A stretch of 49,288 nt of DNA, from contig JAGPDF010000005.1 in the NCBI GenBank assembly GCA_018057705.1, forward strand, positions 50,295 to 99,582, given 5' to 3'. Positions within the stretch are counted from its first letter, which is position 1; each line of letters starts with the position of its first letter. The notes under the pieces were generated by a model. That model worked only from the letters and a program-made list of their open reading frames with translations. It did no database searches and was not told where the DNA came from. Below are positions 43,284-49,288 of this stretch, one piece after another. The position numbers were made by a program, and so were the translations under genes. Source of the DNA: Thermoanaerobaculia bacterium. Lineage in GTDB: Bacteria > Acidobacteriota > Thermoanaerobaculia > Multivoradales > JAGPDF01.

Positions 43284-44528
43284 ATGCAACCCTCCGTATC
43301 CGAGTTGATCTATGACTGGAACGATTGCCTGGGTGAGCTCCATCCGGCGCGTGGCCGCATTGCGCTGAACGACGAGACTCTCCGCGACGGATTGCAGTCG
43401 CCGTCGGTGAAGACGCCGACGATCGGGCAGAAGCTCGAGATCCTCCACGGTCTCGCCGCCATCGGCATCGACTCGCTGAACATCGGCCTGCCGGGCGCCG
43501 GGTCGCACGTCGTCGCCGATGTGACGCGCATCGCCCAGGAGATCGTGGACCAGAAGCTCGCCATCGCCGCCAACTGCGCGGCGCGAACGCTCGAGGCCGA
43601 CATCCGCCCGATCGTCGAGATCTCGCAGCGAACGGGCCTCGCGATCGAGGTCGCCTGCTTCCTCGGCTCGTCGCCGATCCGCCAGTACACTGAAGGGTGG
43701 GAGATGGCAAAGCTCCTCGAACTGACGCGCGAGGCGGTCGGGCTCGCGACGCGCGAGGGTCTGCCGGTGATGTACGTCACCGAGGACACGACGCGGGCCC
43801 GGCCCGAGGACGCGCGCGCCCTCTACACGGCGGCGGTCGAGGCCGGGGCGCGGCGGATCTGCATCGCCGACACGGTCGGGCATGCGACGCCCGAAGGGGC
43901 ACGCAACCTCGTCCGCTTCCTGCGTGAGGTGGTGGACGACACCGGCGAGGACGTGGCGATCGATTGGCACGGCCACAACGACCGCGGGCTCGGACTCGCC
44001 AACGCCGTCGCGGCCGCCGAAGCCGGCGCGGACAGGATTCACGGCACGATCCTCGGGATTGGCGAGCGCGTCGGCAATTGCGCCCTCGACCAGCTGCTGG
44101 TGAACTTCGAGCTCTTCGGCTGGAGCCACTGGAACCTGCAGCCGCTCGCCGGGCTCTGCGCGCTGGTGTCGCGGGCGACCGGGGTGGCGATCCCCGAGAG
44201 CTATCCGGTCTTCGGCAGGGACGCCTACCGCACCCAGACGGGAGTGCACGCCGCGGCCATCCTCAAGGCGCGAGCCAAGGGGCACGACTGGCTCGCCGAC
44301 CGGGTCTACTCGGGCATCCCGGCGGCGATGGTCGGCCGGCGGCAGGAGGTCGAGGTGGGTCCGATGAGCGGCCAGGCGAACGTCCTCTGCTGGCTGCAGG
44401 AGCGCGGTCTCGAGGCCTCGCCCGAGTGCGTACAGGCGATCTTCCGCGCCGCCAAGGAGTCGAAGGCGGTGCTCTCCGAAGAGCGCATTCTCGCGCTTTG
44501 CAGCGGGTTCCTTCCGGTTCCCGAATAG
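43284..44528 (+). CDS. LeuA-like acyl-CoA:2-oxo acid synthase (DRE-TIM metallolyase)
   Basis: 414 aa from ATG after TGAGGAGG. Metal and active-site motifs: ALNDETLRDGLQSPSV, HGHNDRGLGLANAVAAAEAGADRIHGTILGIGERVGNCALDQLL and QTGVHAAAILKA. The length fits isopropylmalate or homocitrate synthase lacking the C-terminal leucine-sensing domain. The usual LRDGEQ reads LRDGLQ, as in HMG-CoA lyase-type enzymes, so the reaction should not be taken for granted. Confidence 0.82.
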   Translation: MQPSVSELIYDWNDCLGELHPARGRIALNDETLRDGLQSPSVKTPTIGQKLEILHGLAAIGIDSLNIGLPGAGSHVVADVTRIAQEIVDQKLAIAANCAARTLEADIRPIVEISQRTGLAIEVACFLGSSPIRQYTEGWEMAKLLELTREAVGLATREGLPVMYVTEDTTRARPEDARALYTAAVEAGARRICIADTVGHATPEGARNLVRFLREVVDDTGEDVAIDWHGHNDRGLGLANAVAAAEAGADRIHGTILGIGERVGNCALDQLLVNFELFGWSHWNLQPLAGLCALVSRATGVAIPESYPVFGRDAYRTQTGVHAAAILKARAKGHDWLADRVYSGIPAAMVGRRQEVEVGPMSGQANVLCWLQERGLEASPECVQAIFRAAKESKAVLSEERILALCSGFLPVPE

Positions 44529-44584
44529 GATCCAGGCGCCGCGAGACCTGCGGACCTGCGGACGAGCTCGGCGCACAGAGATGA

Positions 44585-44590
44585 TAAAAT
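44585..44590 (+). promoter_or_regulatory. -10 element of vapB, leaderless arrangement
   Basis: TAAAAT ends exactly 6 nt before ATG 44597 in a small AT-rich patch (GATGATAAAATG). No Shine-Dalgarno sequence is seen. Confidence 0.55.
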
Positions 44591-44596
44591 GTGCGC

Positions 44597-44827
44597 ATGA
44601 AGCGCACGAACCTTCTCCTCGACGAAGTTCTCCTCGAAGAGGCGACGCGCCTCTGCGGCAAGCGCACTTACTCGGCGACGGTCGATCTAGCGCTCTCCGA
44701 GCTCGTGCGCAGGGCGCGGGCCGGCAAGATCCTCGAGCTCGCCGGCAAGGGGCTGTGGCAGGGCGATCTCGCCAGGATGCGTGGAGAAGAACCGCCGAAA
44801 GTGAAAGGTCGGCGTGTTTCTGGTTGA
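44597..44827 (+). CDS. VapB-type antitoxin
   Basis: 76 aa: MKRTNLLLDEVLLEEATRLCGKRTYSATVDLALSELVRRARAGKILELAGKGLWQGDLARMRGEEP, a ribbon-helix-helix N-terminus of the VapB/DUF2191 type, then a toxin-binding tail. It overlaps vapC by 14 bp. GTG 44591 in frame would add two residues; ATG 44597 fits the -10 spacing. Confidence 0.88.
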   Translation: MKRTNLLLDEVLLEEATRLCGKRTYSATVDLALSELVRRARAGKILELAGKGLWQGDLARMRGEEPPKVKGRRVSG

Positions 44828-45221
44828 CACTTCCGTCTGGATCGAGCTCTTTCGCCAACGACCGTCCGTCTCCTTGGCCGACTTGGGCGGGCTTGAAGAG
44901 GTCGTGACCTGCCTGCCGGTGATTCAAGAGGTATTGCAGGGCTTTGGGGATCCGGCCGCATATCGCATCGCTCGGGAGGCGATGTTCGCGCTTCCAATCG
45001 TCGAGTCGCCGCTCTCGAGTCCGCTGGTCGAGGAGGCGGTCGATCTCTACCGCTCGGCCCGGCGCGCCGGCGTCACCCCGCGGTCGAGCGTCGACTGCCT
45101 CATCGCAGCCTGCGCGCTCCGCCACGAGCTCCCGGTAGCCCACTGTGATCGCGACTACGCGCAGCTCGCGCGCGTCTCGGCGCTACGCGAGCTCGATCTC
45201 TCGGTGGGGCGTCGGCGGTGA
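44814..45221 (+). CDS. VapC-type PIN-domain toxin ribonuclease
   Basis: 135 aa, GTG start inside vapB. The PIN acidic set is complete: Asp5 (FLVDTSVWIELF), Glu in PVIQEVLQGF, Asp in SSVDCLIAACAL, Asp in HCDRDYAQLA. It is the second toxin-antitoxin pair within 8 kb of this window, after the mazEF-like pair. Confidence 0.92.
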   Translation: MFLVDTSVWIELFRQRPSVSLADLGGLEEVVTCLPVIQEVLQGFGDPAAYRIAREAMFALPIVESPLSSPLVEEAVDLYRSARRAGVTPRSSVDCLIAACALRHELPVAHCDRDYAQLARVSALRELDLSVGRRR

Positions 45222-45234
45222 GCGAGGTTCCACT

Positions 45235-45894
45235 GTGATCCTGGAGATGCTCACCGTCGGCCCACTGGCCGAGAACTGCTACCTCATCGGGGCCGCAGGC
45301 GCCGCCGGAGGCGGCCGCTGCGCCGTCGTCGATCCCGGCGCCGAGAGCGACCGGATTTTCGCCGCCATCGAGCGCCGGGGTCTCACCCCGGAGCGCATCC
45401 TCCTGACCCACGGCCACGTCGATCACATCGCCCACTGCGCCCATGTCGCGGAGCGCTTCGGCATCGGCCTCTGGATCCATCGCGACGATCTGCCTTATCT
45501 CGAGCGCCCGCAGTGGCCGGAGCTCGAGGCTTTTCTCCGGGCACGCCCTTGTCCGGCGCCGTCGGGCTGGCTCGAAGAGGGCACCGACGTCGAGGTCGCG
45601 GGCCTCGCGCTGCAGGTGCTCCACACCCCCGGCCATACCCCCGGCGGCGTCTGCCTGATCGACGAGGCCAGTCGGGAGATTCTGGTCGGCGACACGATCT
45701 TCTGCCGCGGCGTCGGACGCACCGATCTCCCCGGCGGTGACGGCGCCCAGCTCGCCCGTTCGATCCGCGAGAAGCTCTTCCAGCTCGGCGGCGACTATCG
45801 GCTCTTTCCCGGGCACGGCCCCGAGACCGGGCTCGACGAGGAGCGGCGCGAGAATCCGTTCGTCGGCGCGGCGGTGGCCGCCCCGGCATGGTGA
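45235..45894 (+). CDS. MBL-fold hydrolase (glyoxalase II-like)
   Basis: 219 aa, GTG 45235 with GAGG upstream. Metal ligands: THGHVDHIAH, HTPGHTPGG, LVGDTIFCRGVGRTDLPGGD, and FPGHGPETGLDEERRENPF, typical of the small YcbL/hydroxyacylglutathione hydrolase-like group. The substrate is unknown. It overlaps xerD by 7 bp. Confidence 0.9.
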   Translation: MILEMLTVGPLAENCYLIGAAGAAGGGRCAVVDPGAESDRIFAAIERRGLTPERILLTHGHVDHIAHCAHVAERFGIGLWIHRDDLPYLERPQWPELEAFLRARPCPAPSGWLEEGTDVEVAGLALQVLHTPGHTPGGVCLIDEASREILVGDTIFCRGVGRTDLPGGDGAQLARSIREKLFQLGGDYRLFPGHGPETGLDEERRENPFVGAAVAAPAW

Positions 45895-46805
45895 ATCCGC
45901 CGGTCCCCTGGCGGCGGCGTCTCGATCTCTGGCTCGACGCGCTCGCCTTCGAGCGCGGGCTTTCCCCCCAGACAGTGGCGGCCTATCGCAGCGATCTCGT
46001 GCGTCTGGGGGACTGGCTCGATCGGCAGAAGGGCAAGGGCGCGGGGACGGACCTGGTCACCGCCGACCCGGCGGCGATCGCCGCCCATCTGCGCTGGCTG
46101 CACGGCCAGGAGATCAGCCCGCGCTCGGCGCGCCGGGCGATGGCGGCGATGCACGGCTTCTACCGCGATCTGGTCGAAGCGGGTGAGCGCCGCGACGATC
46201 CGGTGGAGAATCTGGAGGCGCCGCGGTTGTTCAAGCGTCTGCCCAAAGTGCTGTCGGAGGAGGAGGTCGAGCGCCTCCTCGCGGCGCCCGACCTCGCCAC
46301 CCCGGCGGGAGTGCGCGACCGTGCGATGCTGGAGCTCCTCTACGCCACGGGCCTGCGGGTGTCGGAGCTCGTCGGTCTGCGGCTGCCGCAGATCGACCTC
46401 AAGGGCGGGTACCTCCTCGCCTTCGGCAAGGGCTCGAAAGAGCGCGTGGTGCCGGTGGGGGAGGAGGCGGAGCGTTTTCTCGCCCGCTACCTGACGGAGC
46501 TCCGCCCGAAGTTGGCGCGCGGCCGCCACGACGCGGTGTTCGTGAATCTGCGCGGTGCGCCGATGACCCGGCAGGGGTTCTGGAAGATCCTCAAGGCCTG
46601 GGGCCTGCGCGCCGGCATCGACCGGCCGATCTCGCCGCATGTCCTGCGCCACAGCTTCGCGACCCATCTGCTCGAGCACGGCGCCGATCTGCGCGCCGTC
46701 CAGGCGATGCTCGGCCACTCCGACATCGCGACGACGGAGATCTACACCCACATCCACCAGGAGCGCCTGCGCGGCGCCTATGACCGTTTTCACCCGCGTG
46801 CGTAA
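45888..46805 (+). CDS. xerD: Tyrosine recombinase XerD
   Basis: 305 aa, chromosome dimer resolution at dif. N-terminal SAM-like core-binding domain (WLDALAFERGLSPQTVAAYRSDL), then catalytic Arg157 (ATGLRVSELVGL), Lys181 (FGKGSKERVVPVG), His251/Arg254 (HVLRHSFATHLLEHGADLRAVQAMLGHSDI), His277 and nucleophile Tyr286 (TEIYTHI). No integrase-like neighbours or attachment sites are seen, so the housekeeping role is likely. XerC versus XerD is chosen by overall likeness. Confidence 0.92.
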   Translation: MVNPPVPWRRRLDLWLDALAFERGLSPQTVAAYRSDLVRLGDWLDRQKGKGAGTDLVTADPAAIAAHLRWLHGQEISPRSARRAMAAMHGFYRDLVEAGERRDDPVENLEAPRLFKRLPKVLSEEEVERLLAAPDLATPAGVRDRAMLELLYATGLRVSELVGLRLPQIDLKGGYLLAFGKGSKERVVPVGEEAERFLARYLTELRPKLARGRHDAVFVNLRGAPMTRQGFWKILKAWGLRAGIDRPISPHVLRHSFATHLLEHGADLRAVQAMLGHSDIATTEIYTHIHQERLRGAYDRFHPRA

Positions 46806-46821
46806 GATAGTCGTGACCGCG

Positions 46822-47586
46822 ATGCCGGAATCCGCGCGCTGCCGTGCCTTTCTGCGCCCCCTCGGGCTCGCGCTCTGCGCGTTCGCCCTGGCGCGCGCGG
46901 TACCGGCGCACCTCGTCATCCTGACCGATGGCTCGGTGATCAAGGCCGAAGGCTATGTGGTCGATGAGCAGGGGGCGGTTCTGACGTTCGCCAAGGGCGG
47001 CTCGATGCGCCTGCCGCTGCTGCGGGTGGAGCGCGTGGTGGACGACGAGGTCGTCCCCGAGCCGGAGAAGGCGGCCGAGGTCCTCGAGGCGACGGCGTAT
47101 GACTTCCCGGTGCGCTTCACGGAGGGGGACAAGGCGCCCGCGACCGCCTACAGCGAGCTCATCTTCGCCGCCGCCCGCAAGCACAAGGTCAATCCCCACC
47201 TGATCGCGGCGGTGATCCGCGCCGAGTCGGCGTTCAATCCCCGGGCGCTCTCTCCGAAAGGGGCCCGTGGCCTCATGCAGCTCATGCCGGCGACCGCCAA
47301 GCGCTACGGCGTGCGGACCGGCGAGCTCTTCCAGCCGGAACGAAACATCGAAGCGGGGGTACGCTACCTGTCGTTCCTCACCGACCGCTTCGCCGGCGAC
47401 CTGCCGCGGATCCTCGCCGGCTACAACGCCGGCGAAGGCTCCGTCGACCGCTACGGCGGCGTCCCGCCCTACCGCGAGACTCAGGGCTACGTCCGCCGCA
47501 TCCTCGGCTACCTCGGCCTCGAGACCGCCACCCTCGCGAGCCTCGCCCGAGAAGGCACTCCGCAGCTGCCGTCCAGCCACCCTTAG
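46822..47586 (+). CDS. Lytic transglycosylase (SLT domain)
   Basis: Cleaves peptidoglycan outside the inner membrane. 254 aa from ATG 46822: signal peptide CRAFLRPLGLALCAFALARAVPA, a small beta domain (HLVILTDGSVIKAEGYVVDEQGAVLTFAKGGSMRLPLLRVERV), then the SLT domain with catalytic Glu in IRAESAFNPRALSPKGARGLMQLMPATAKRYGV and AGYNAGEGSVDRYGGVPPYRETQGYVRRIL. Starts at 46780 or GTG 46813 are possible. TAAGAT (46803-46808) at the end of xerD may be its -10. Confidence 0.9.
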   Translation: MPESARCRAFLRPLGLALCAFALARAVPAHLVILTDGSVIKAEGYVVDEQGAVLTFAKGGSMRLPLLRVERVVDDEVVPEPEKAAEVLEATAYDFPVRFTEGDKAPATAYSELIFAAARKHKVNPHLIAAVIRAESAFNPRALSPKGARGLMQLMPATAKRYGVRTGELFQPERNIEAGVRYLSFLTDRFAGDLPRILAGYNAGEGSVDRYGGVPPYRETQGYVRRILGYLGLETATLASLAREGTPQLPSSHP

Positions 47587-47674
47587 TTGAAAGCCTCAAC
47601 GACGACCCTCGAGGATTCGGAGCCTGCCGTTTATCGCGGCCCGGTGATCGTTCACACCCATAAAGGGGGTCGAA

Positions 47675-47899
47675 ATGCCTTGTGAGTCTTGCTATCGGTT
47701 TCCAGCGCCGACCTCAAACTTTGCCGAACTTGGCTTATCGAGCGAACGACAGGGAACCGTTTACCAGTGCAAGAAGTGTGGCACCTATCTCGAGCTGGTT
47801 GCAGAAGAGCGATCCGTGCGGTTTACGCCGCTGGATGAGCTTCGTCGTCACTATCCCGATGTGTTTGGTGATACCACCGAAGAGCCTGCACCCCGTTGA
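47675..47899 (+). CDS. Small zinc-ribbon-like protein
   Basis: 74 aa with two CxxC knuckles: Cys3/Cys6 (MPCESC) and Cys32/Cys35 (YQCKKCGTYLEL), then an acidic tail (DELRRHYPDVFGDTTEEP). AAGGGGG precedes the ATG. Base composition is clearly lower in GC than the neighbours, and it lies next to the transposase unit, so it may be acquired. Function unknown. Confidence 0.6.
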   Translation: MPCESCYRFPAPTSNFAELGLSSERQGTVYQCKKCGTYLELVAEERSVRFTPLDELRRHYPDVFGDTTEEPAPR

Positions 47900-48202
47900 C
47901 GTTCGCAACGCCCTAGAAGAGGTGCCACCCCCTAGAAGAGGTGCCACCCAAATTTCAAGCTCTCTCGACCCTAGTCCAAGGAAATTGCATCCTCCTGGCG
48001 TGAGCCGTGTTCTTTTCGGCTCCCTTCACTGATTCGGACACGCTCAAGTCGGTCGTAGCGTCCGCTGGAGGAATTCCTCAGCGCGGTTGCGCTGCGTGGC
48101 CTATCGATTGGGGCCCGGAACCGTCTCCAAGGCGCGAGGTTCCAGCTGAAGGCTGCTCCGTGCGCCAAGAGTCTTCGGGTTGTGCTCGAGCTTGCTAAGC
48201 CG
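47900..48202. other. 303-bp lower-GC non-coding stretch left of the transposase gene
   Basis: It holds the left flanking repeat (47911-47948), then more AT-rich sequence (AAATTTC near 47950) with a small hairpin around GAGCCG...CGGCTC (48002-48024). Short frames crossing it have no start signal and look like shadows of the transposase gene. Confidence 0.45.
47911..47948. repeat. Left flank of the RAYT unit: 19-bp perfect tandem duplicate
   Basis: CCCTAGAAGAGGTGCCACC occurs at 47911-47929 and again at 47930-47948. Read in reverse it gives GTGGCAC...TTCTA units like those on the right side of the transposase gene. Confidence 0.8.
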
Positions 48203-49135
48203 CTAACCGGTTCGGGCGGCCAGTCGAATCGGAAGCCGCGGAGGGAACGCACCTACGGGGAACTCGAAATCCGTCGCGCCCGCCCGAAGCCGGTGCGCGG
48301 CGTATCGATAGGCCTTGCGGAAGGCGAAGTAGGCTTTGCGGAGGCTGCGACGCACGGCCGGAGCCACGGCATGCACCAGGGGGGCTGGGCCCTTCTTGAT
48401 CCGGTTCGGCTCGTGATGAGGATTCTGCCGGCAGACGGCGTCGGCTCCGAGCGGCGCCTTCCCGGTTTCTTCCTGCAGCCGTCGGGCGTCATGCTCGATG
48501 GCGTCGATCAGTTGAAGGACGCGAGCTCGATACTCCTCCGGGGGGATCGATTCCCAGCACGGAAGGGGCGTGAGCTGGAGCTCCTCATGCTCCATGAAGG
48601 CCTCTGGCTCGATCGGAATCCCCTTGCGCCGTGCCCCGGACTCGAGGGTCCGGTCGTGCCAGCGGCCAGAGAGAGGCGTCCCCTCGGTCAGGGCTTGGGC
48701 GCAATGGACCCCAGGCCAGTCGAACGGCGAAGCGACGAGACCTTCCTTGACGCCTTGCGCAAGGACGTACGAAAGCCGGGCCACCTGGGCCTCTTCCTCG
48801 TCGGAGACGATGACCGCCTGGAAGCGCCCGCCCCAGAACTTCTCGCGCCAGCGCGCGAGGCGGCCGGCCTCCCGGGCGAGATTCGAGTTGAGGTAGTTCA
48901 TGAACTCGGCGAGCTGCTGGGCGTCGGTGACGGTCAGGAGAAGGTGGTAGTGGTTGGAGAGGAAAGCCGGGGCGTGGATCGGAACCTCTGACCGGCGGGC
49001 AGCGCGGGCGAGGACGCCCCGGATGACGTCGTTGAGGCCCGCCGAAGGACGCAGGAGCAGGCGGCCCTGGATCGTCCGACAGGTGACCTCGACAAGCGCT
49101 CCTCCGGGCGGGATGTATCTCAGTCTTCTTGCCAT
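48203..49135 (-). CDS. REP-associated/IS200-like tyrosine transposase (RAYT, Y1_Tnp)
   Basis: 310 aa from ATG 49135 (a TTG at 49165 would add ten residues). The HUH motif is His62/His64 in FLSNHYHLLLTV, followed by the helix EFMNYLNSNLAREAGRLARWREKFWGGRFQAVIVSDEEEAQVARLSYVLAQGVKEGLVA that carries the likely Tyr nucleophile region. The long C-terminal half (HEELQLTPLPCWESIP...EPNRIKKGPAPLVHAV...FPVGAFPPRLP) is typical of the acidobacterial members I recall. The frame is intact, and flanking inverted repeats suggest it is or was active. Confidence 0.88.
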   Translation of the reverse strand: MARRLRYIPPGGALVEVTCRTIQGRLLLRPSAGLNDVIRGVLARAARRSEVPIHAPAFLSNHYHLLLTVTDAQQLAEFMNYLNSNLAREAGRLARWREKFWGGRFQAVIVSDEEEAQVARLSYVLAQGVKEGLVASPFDWPGVHCAQALTEGTPLSGRWHDRTLESGARRKGIPIEPEAFMEHEELQLTPLPCWESIPPEEYRARVLQLIDAIEHDARRLQEETGKAPLGADAVCRQNPHHEPNRIKKGPAPLVHAVAPAVRRSLRKAYFAFRKAYRYAAHRLRAGATDFEFPVGAFPPRLPIRLAARTG

Positions 49136-49205
49136 ACAGGTGAAAGACGTAAATCGGTTCGGCAATCTGGCGCCGAAGGCTGGAGAGGCCGTCTTTGGAA
49201 ATCGG

Positions 49206-49240
49206 GTGGCACTTCTACCGGGGCACTTCTACCGCACTTC
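49206..49240. repeat. Right flank of the RAYT unit: three GCACTTCTACC repeats
   Basis: GCACTTCTACC occurs three times within about 35 bp (from GGGTGGCACTTCTACC onward). The reverse complement, GGTAGAAGTGC, contains the GTAG tetranucleotide known to be recognised by RAYT enzymes beside REP hairpins. It aligns inversely with 47911-47955. Confidence 0.75.
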
Positions 49241-49288
49241 TACCTCCAAACCGCCGACAGTGAAACTCGGCTGGCACCTCAGCCCCGC

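Noticed and set aside
41997..45143. 1048-aa open frame on the minus strand
   Set aside because: It lies opposite well-recognised plus-strand genes (dehydrogenase, synthase, vapBC); its sequence is Arg/Asp/Gly-rich as expected of a shadow frame in GC-rich DNA.
47971..48252. 93-aa minus-strand frame downstream of the transposase
   Set aside because: It starts inside the transposase gene in another frame, without a ribosome site or known motif.
1..49288. CRISPR arrays, tRNA and rRNA genes, prophage
   Set aside because: No regularly spaced repeats, cloverleaf or rRNA-like sequence was found by reading; xerD has a housekeeping setting without phage neighbours. A tRNAscan or CRISPR finder run could still show something I missed.

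Overview
The window is a GC-rich (roughly 70% by eye), gene-dense bacterial chromosome segment with about 45 protein genes on both strands and no rRNA or tRNA gene that I could see. Strong G/C bias at third codon positions, many GTG/TTG starts, ECF sigma plus zinc-finger/TPR partner pairs, secreted proteins ending in DGFESGDTAAWHQTVP or in a Cys-bounded 'LCLGADRFRIAVEWRD' domain, and an IS200/REP-associated transposase type I associate with this group suggest an Acidobacteriota-like organism, perhaps Thermoanaerobaculia. That placement is inference from protein style, not from a marker gene.

Layout. 1-568: tail of an upstream gene and a long imperfect palindrome. 569-5906: a complete 2-oxo acid dehydrogenase operon in the order E3, E1-alpha, E1-beta, E2, in which E3 itself carries a lipoyl domain nearly identical to that of E2. 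5946-10032: a small secreted protein, an ECF sigma factor and its zinc-finger/TPR partner on the minus strand, divergent from a histidine kinase, with two nearly identical promoters facing away from each other between them. 10043-10216: a 174-bp palindromic element. 10228-17462: a DUF2238 membrane protein, then lipB, an NrtR-type regulator, nadA, nadB, nadC and lipA. This makes and attaches lipoate and makes NAD, the two cofactors of the dehydrogenase complex at the left end. 17579-20224: a large secreted protein, a second palindrome and an EamA exporter. 20341-23830: a GNAT, a di-iron protein, proline dehydrogenase and a class I amidotransferase, apparently one operon. 23873-33528: FHA-GGDEF, a CxxCxxCC protein, recN, tsaC, a SpoIVB-like S55 protein, a secreted propeller protein, coaD and an adenosine deaminase family gene that may start at CTG. 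33944-39785: a secreted lectin-fold protein, a second GNAT, DUF1428, an MFS transporter with a small membrane protein and a mazEF pair, and a secreted M28 peptidase. 39875-47586: DUF2071, MFS, an isocitrate/isopropylmalate dehydrogenase family gene with a LeuA-like synthase, vapBC, an MBL-fold hydrolase, xerD and a lytic transglycosylase. 47587-49288: a lower-GC patch with a zinc-ribbon protein and a RAYT-type transposase flanked by inverted tandem repeats.

Genes are tightly coupled: many neighbours overlap by ATGA, and there are also CTGA and TTGA overlaps. Six gene starts have a TANNNT -10 hexamer exactly 6 nt upstream of the start codon and three more have it 7-9 nt upstream, which points to widespread leaderless transcription. 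The most unusual features are the matched divergent ECF-type promoter pair, the three unrelated long intergenic palindromes, the flanked RAYT unit, the leaderless signature, the CTG start, the lipoylated E3 and the rearranged order of the S55 catalytic segments.
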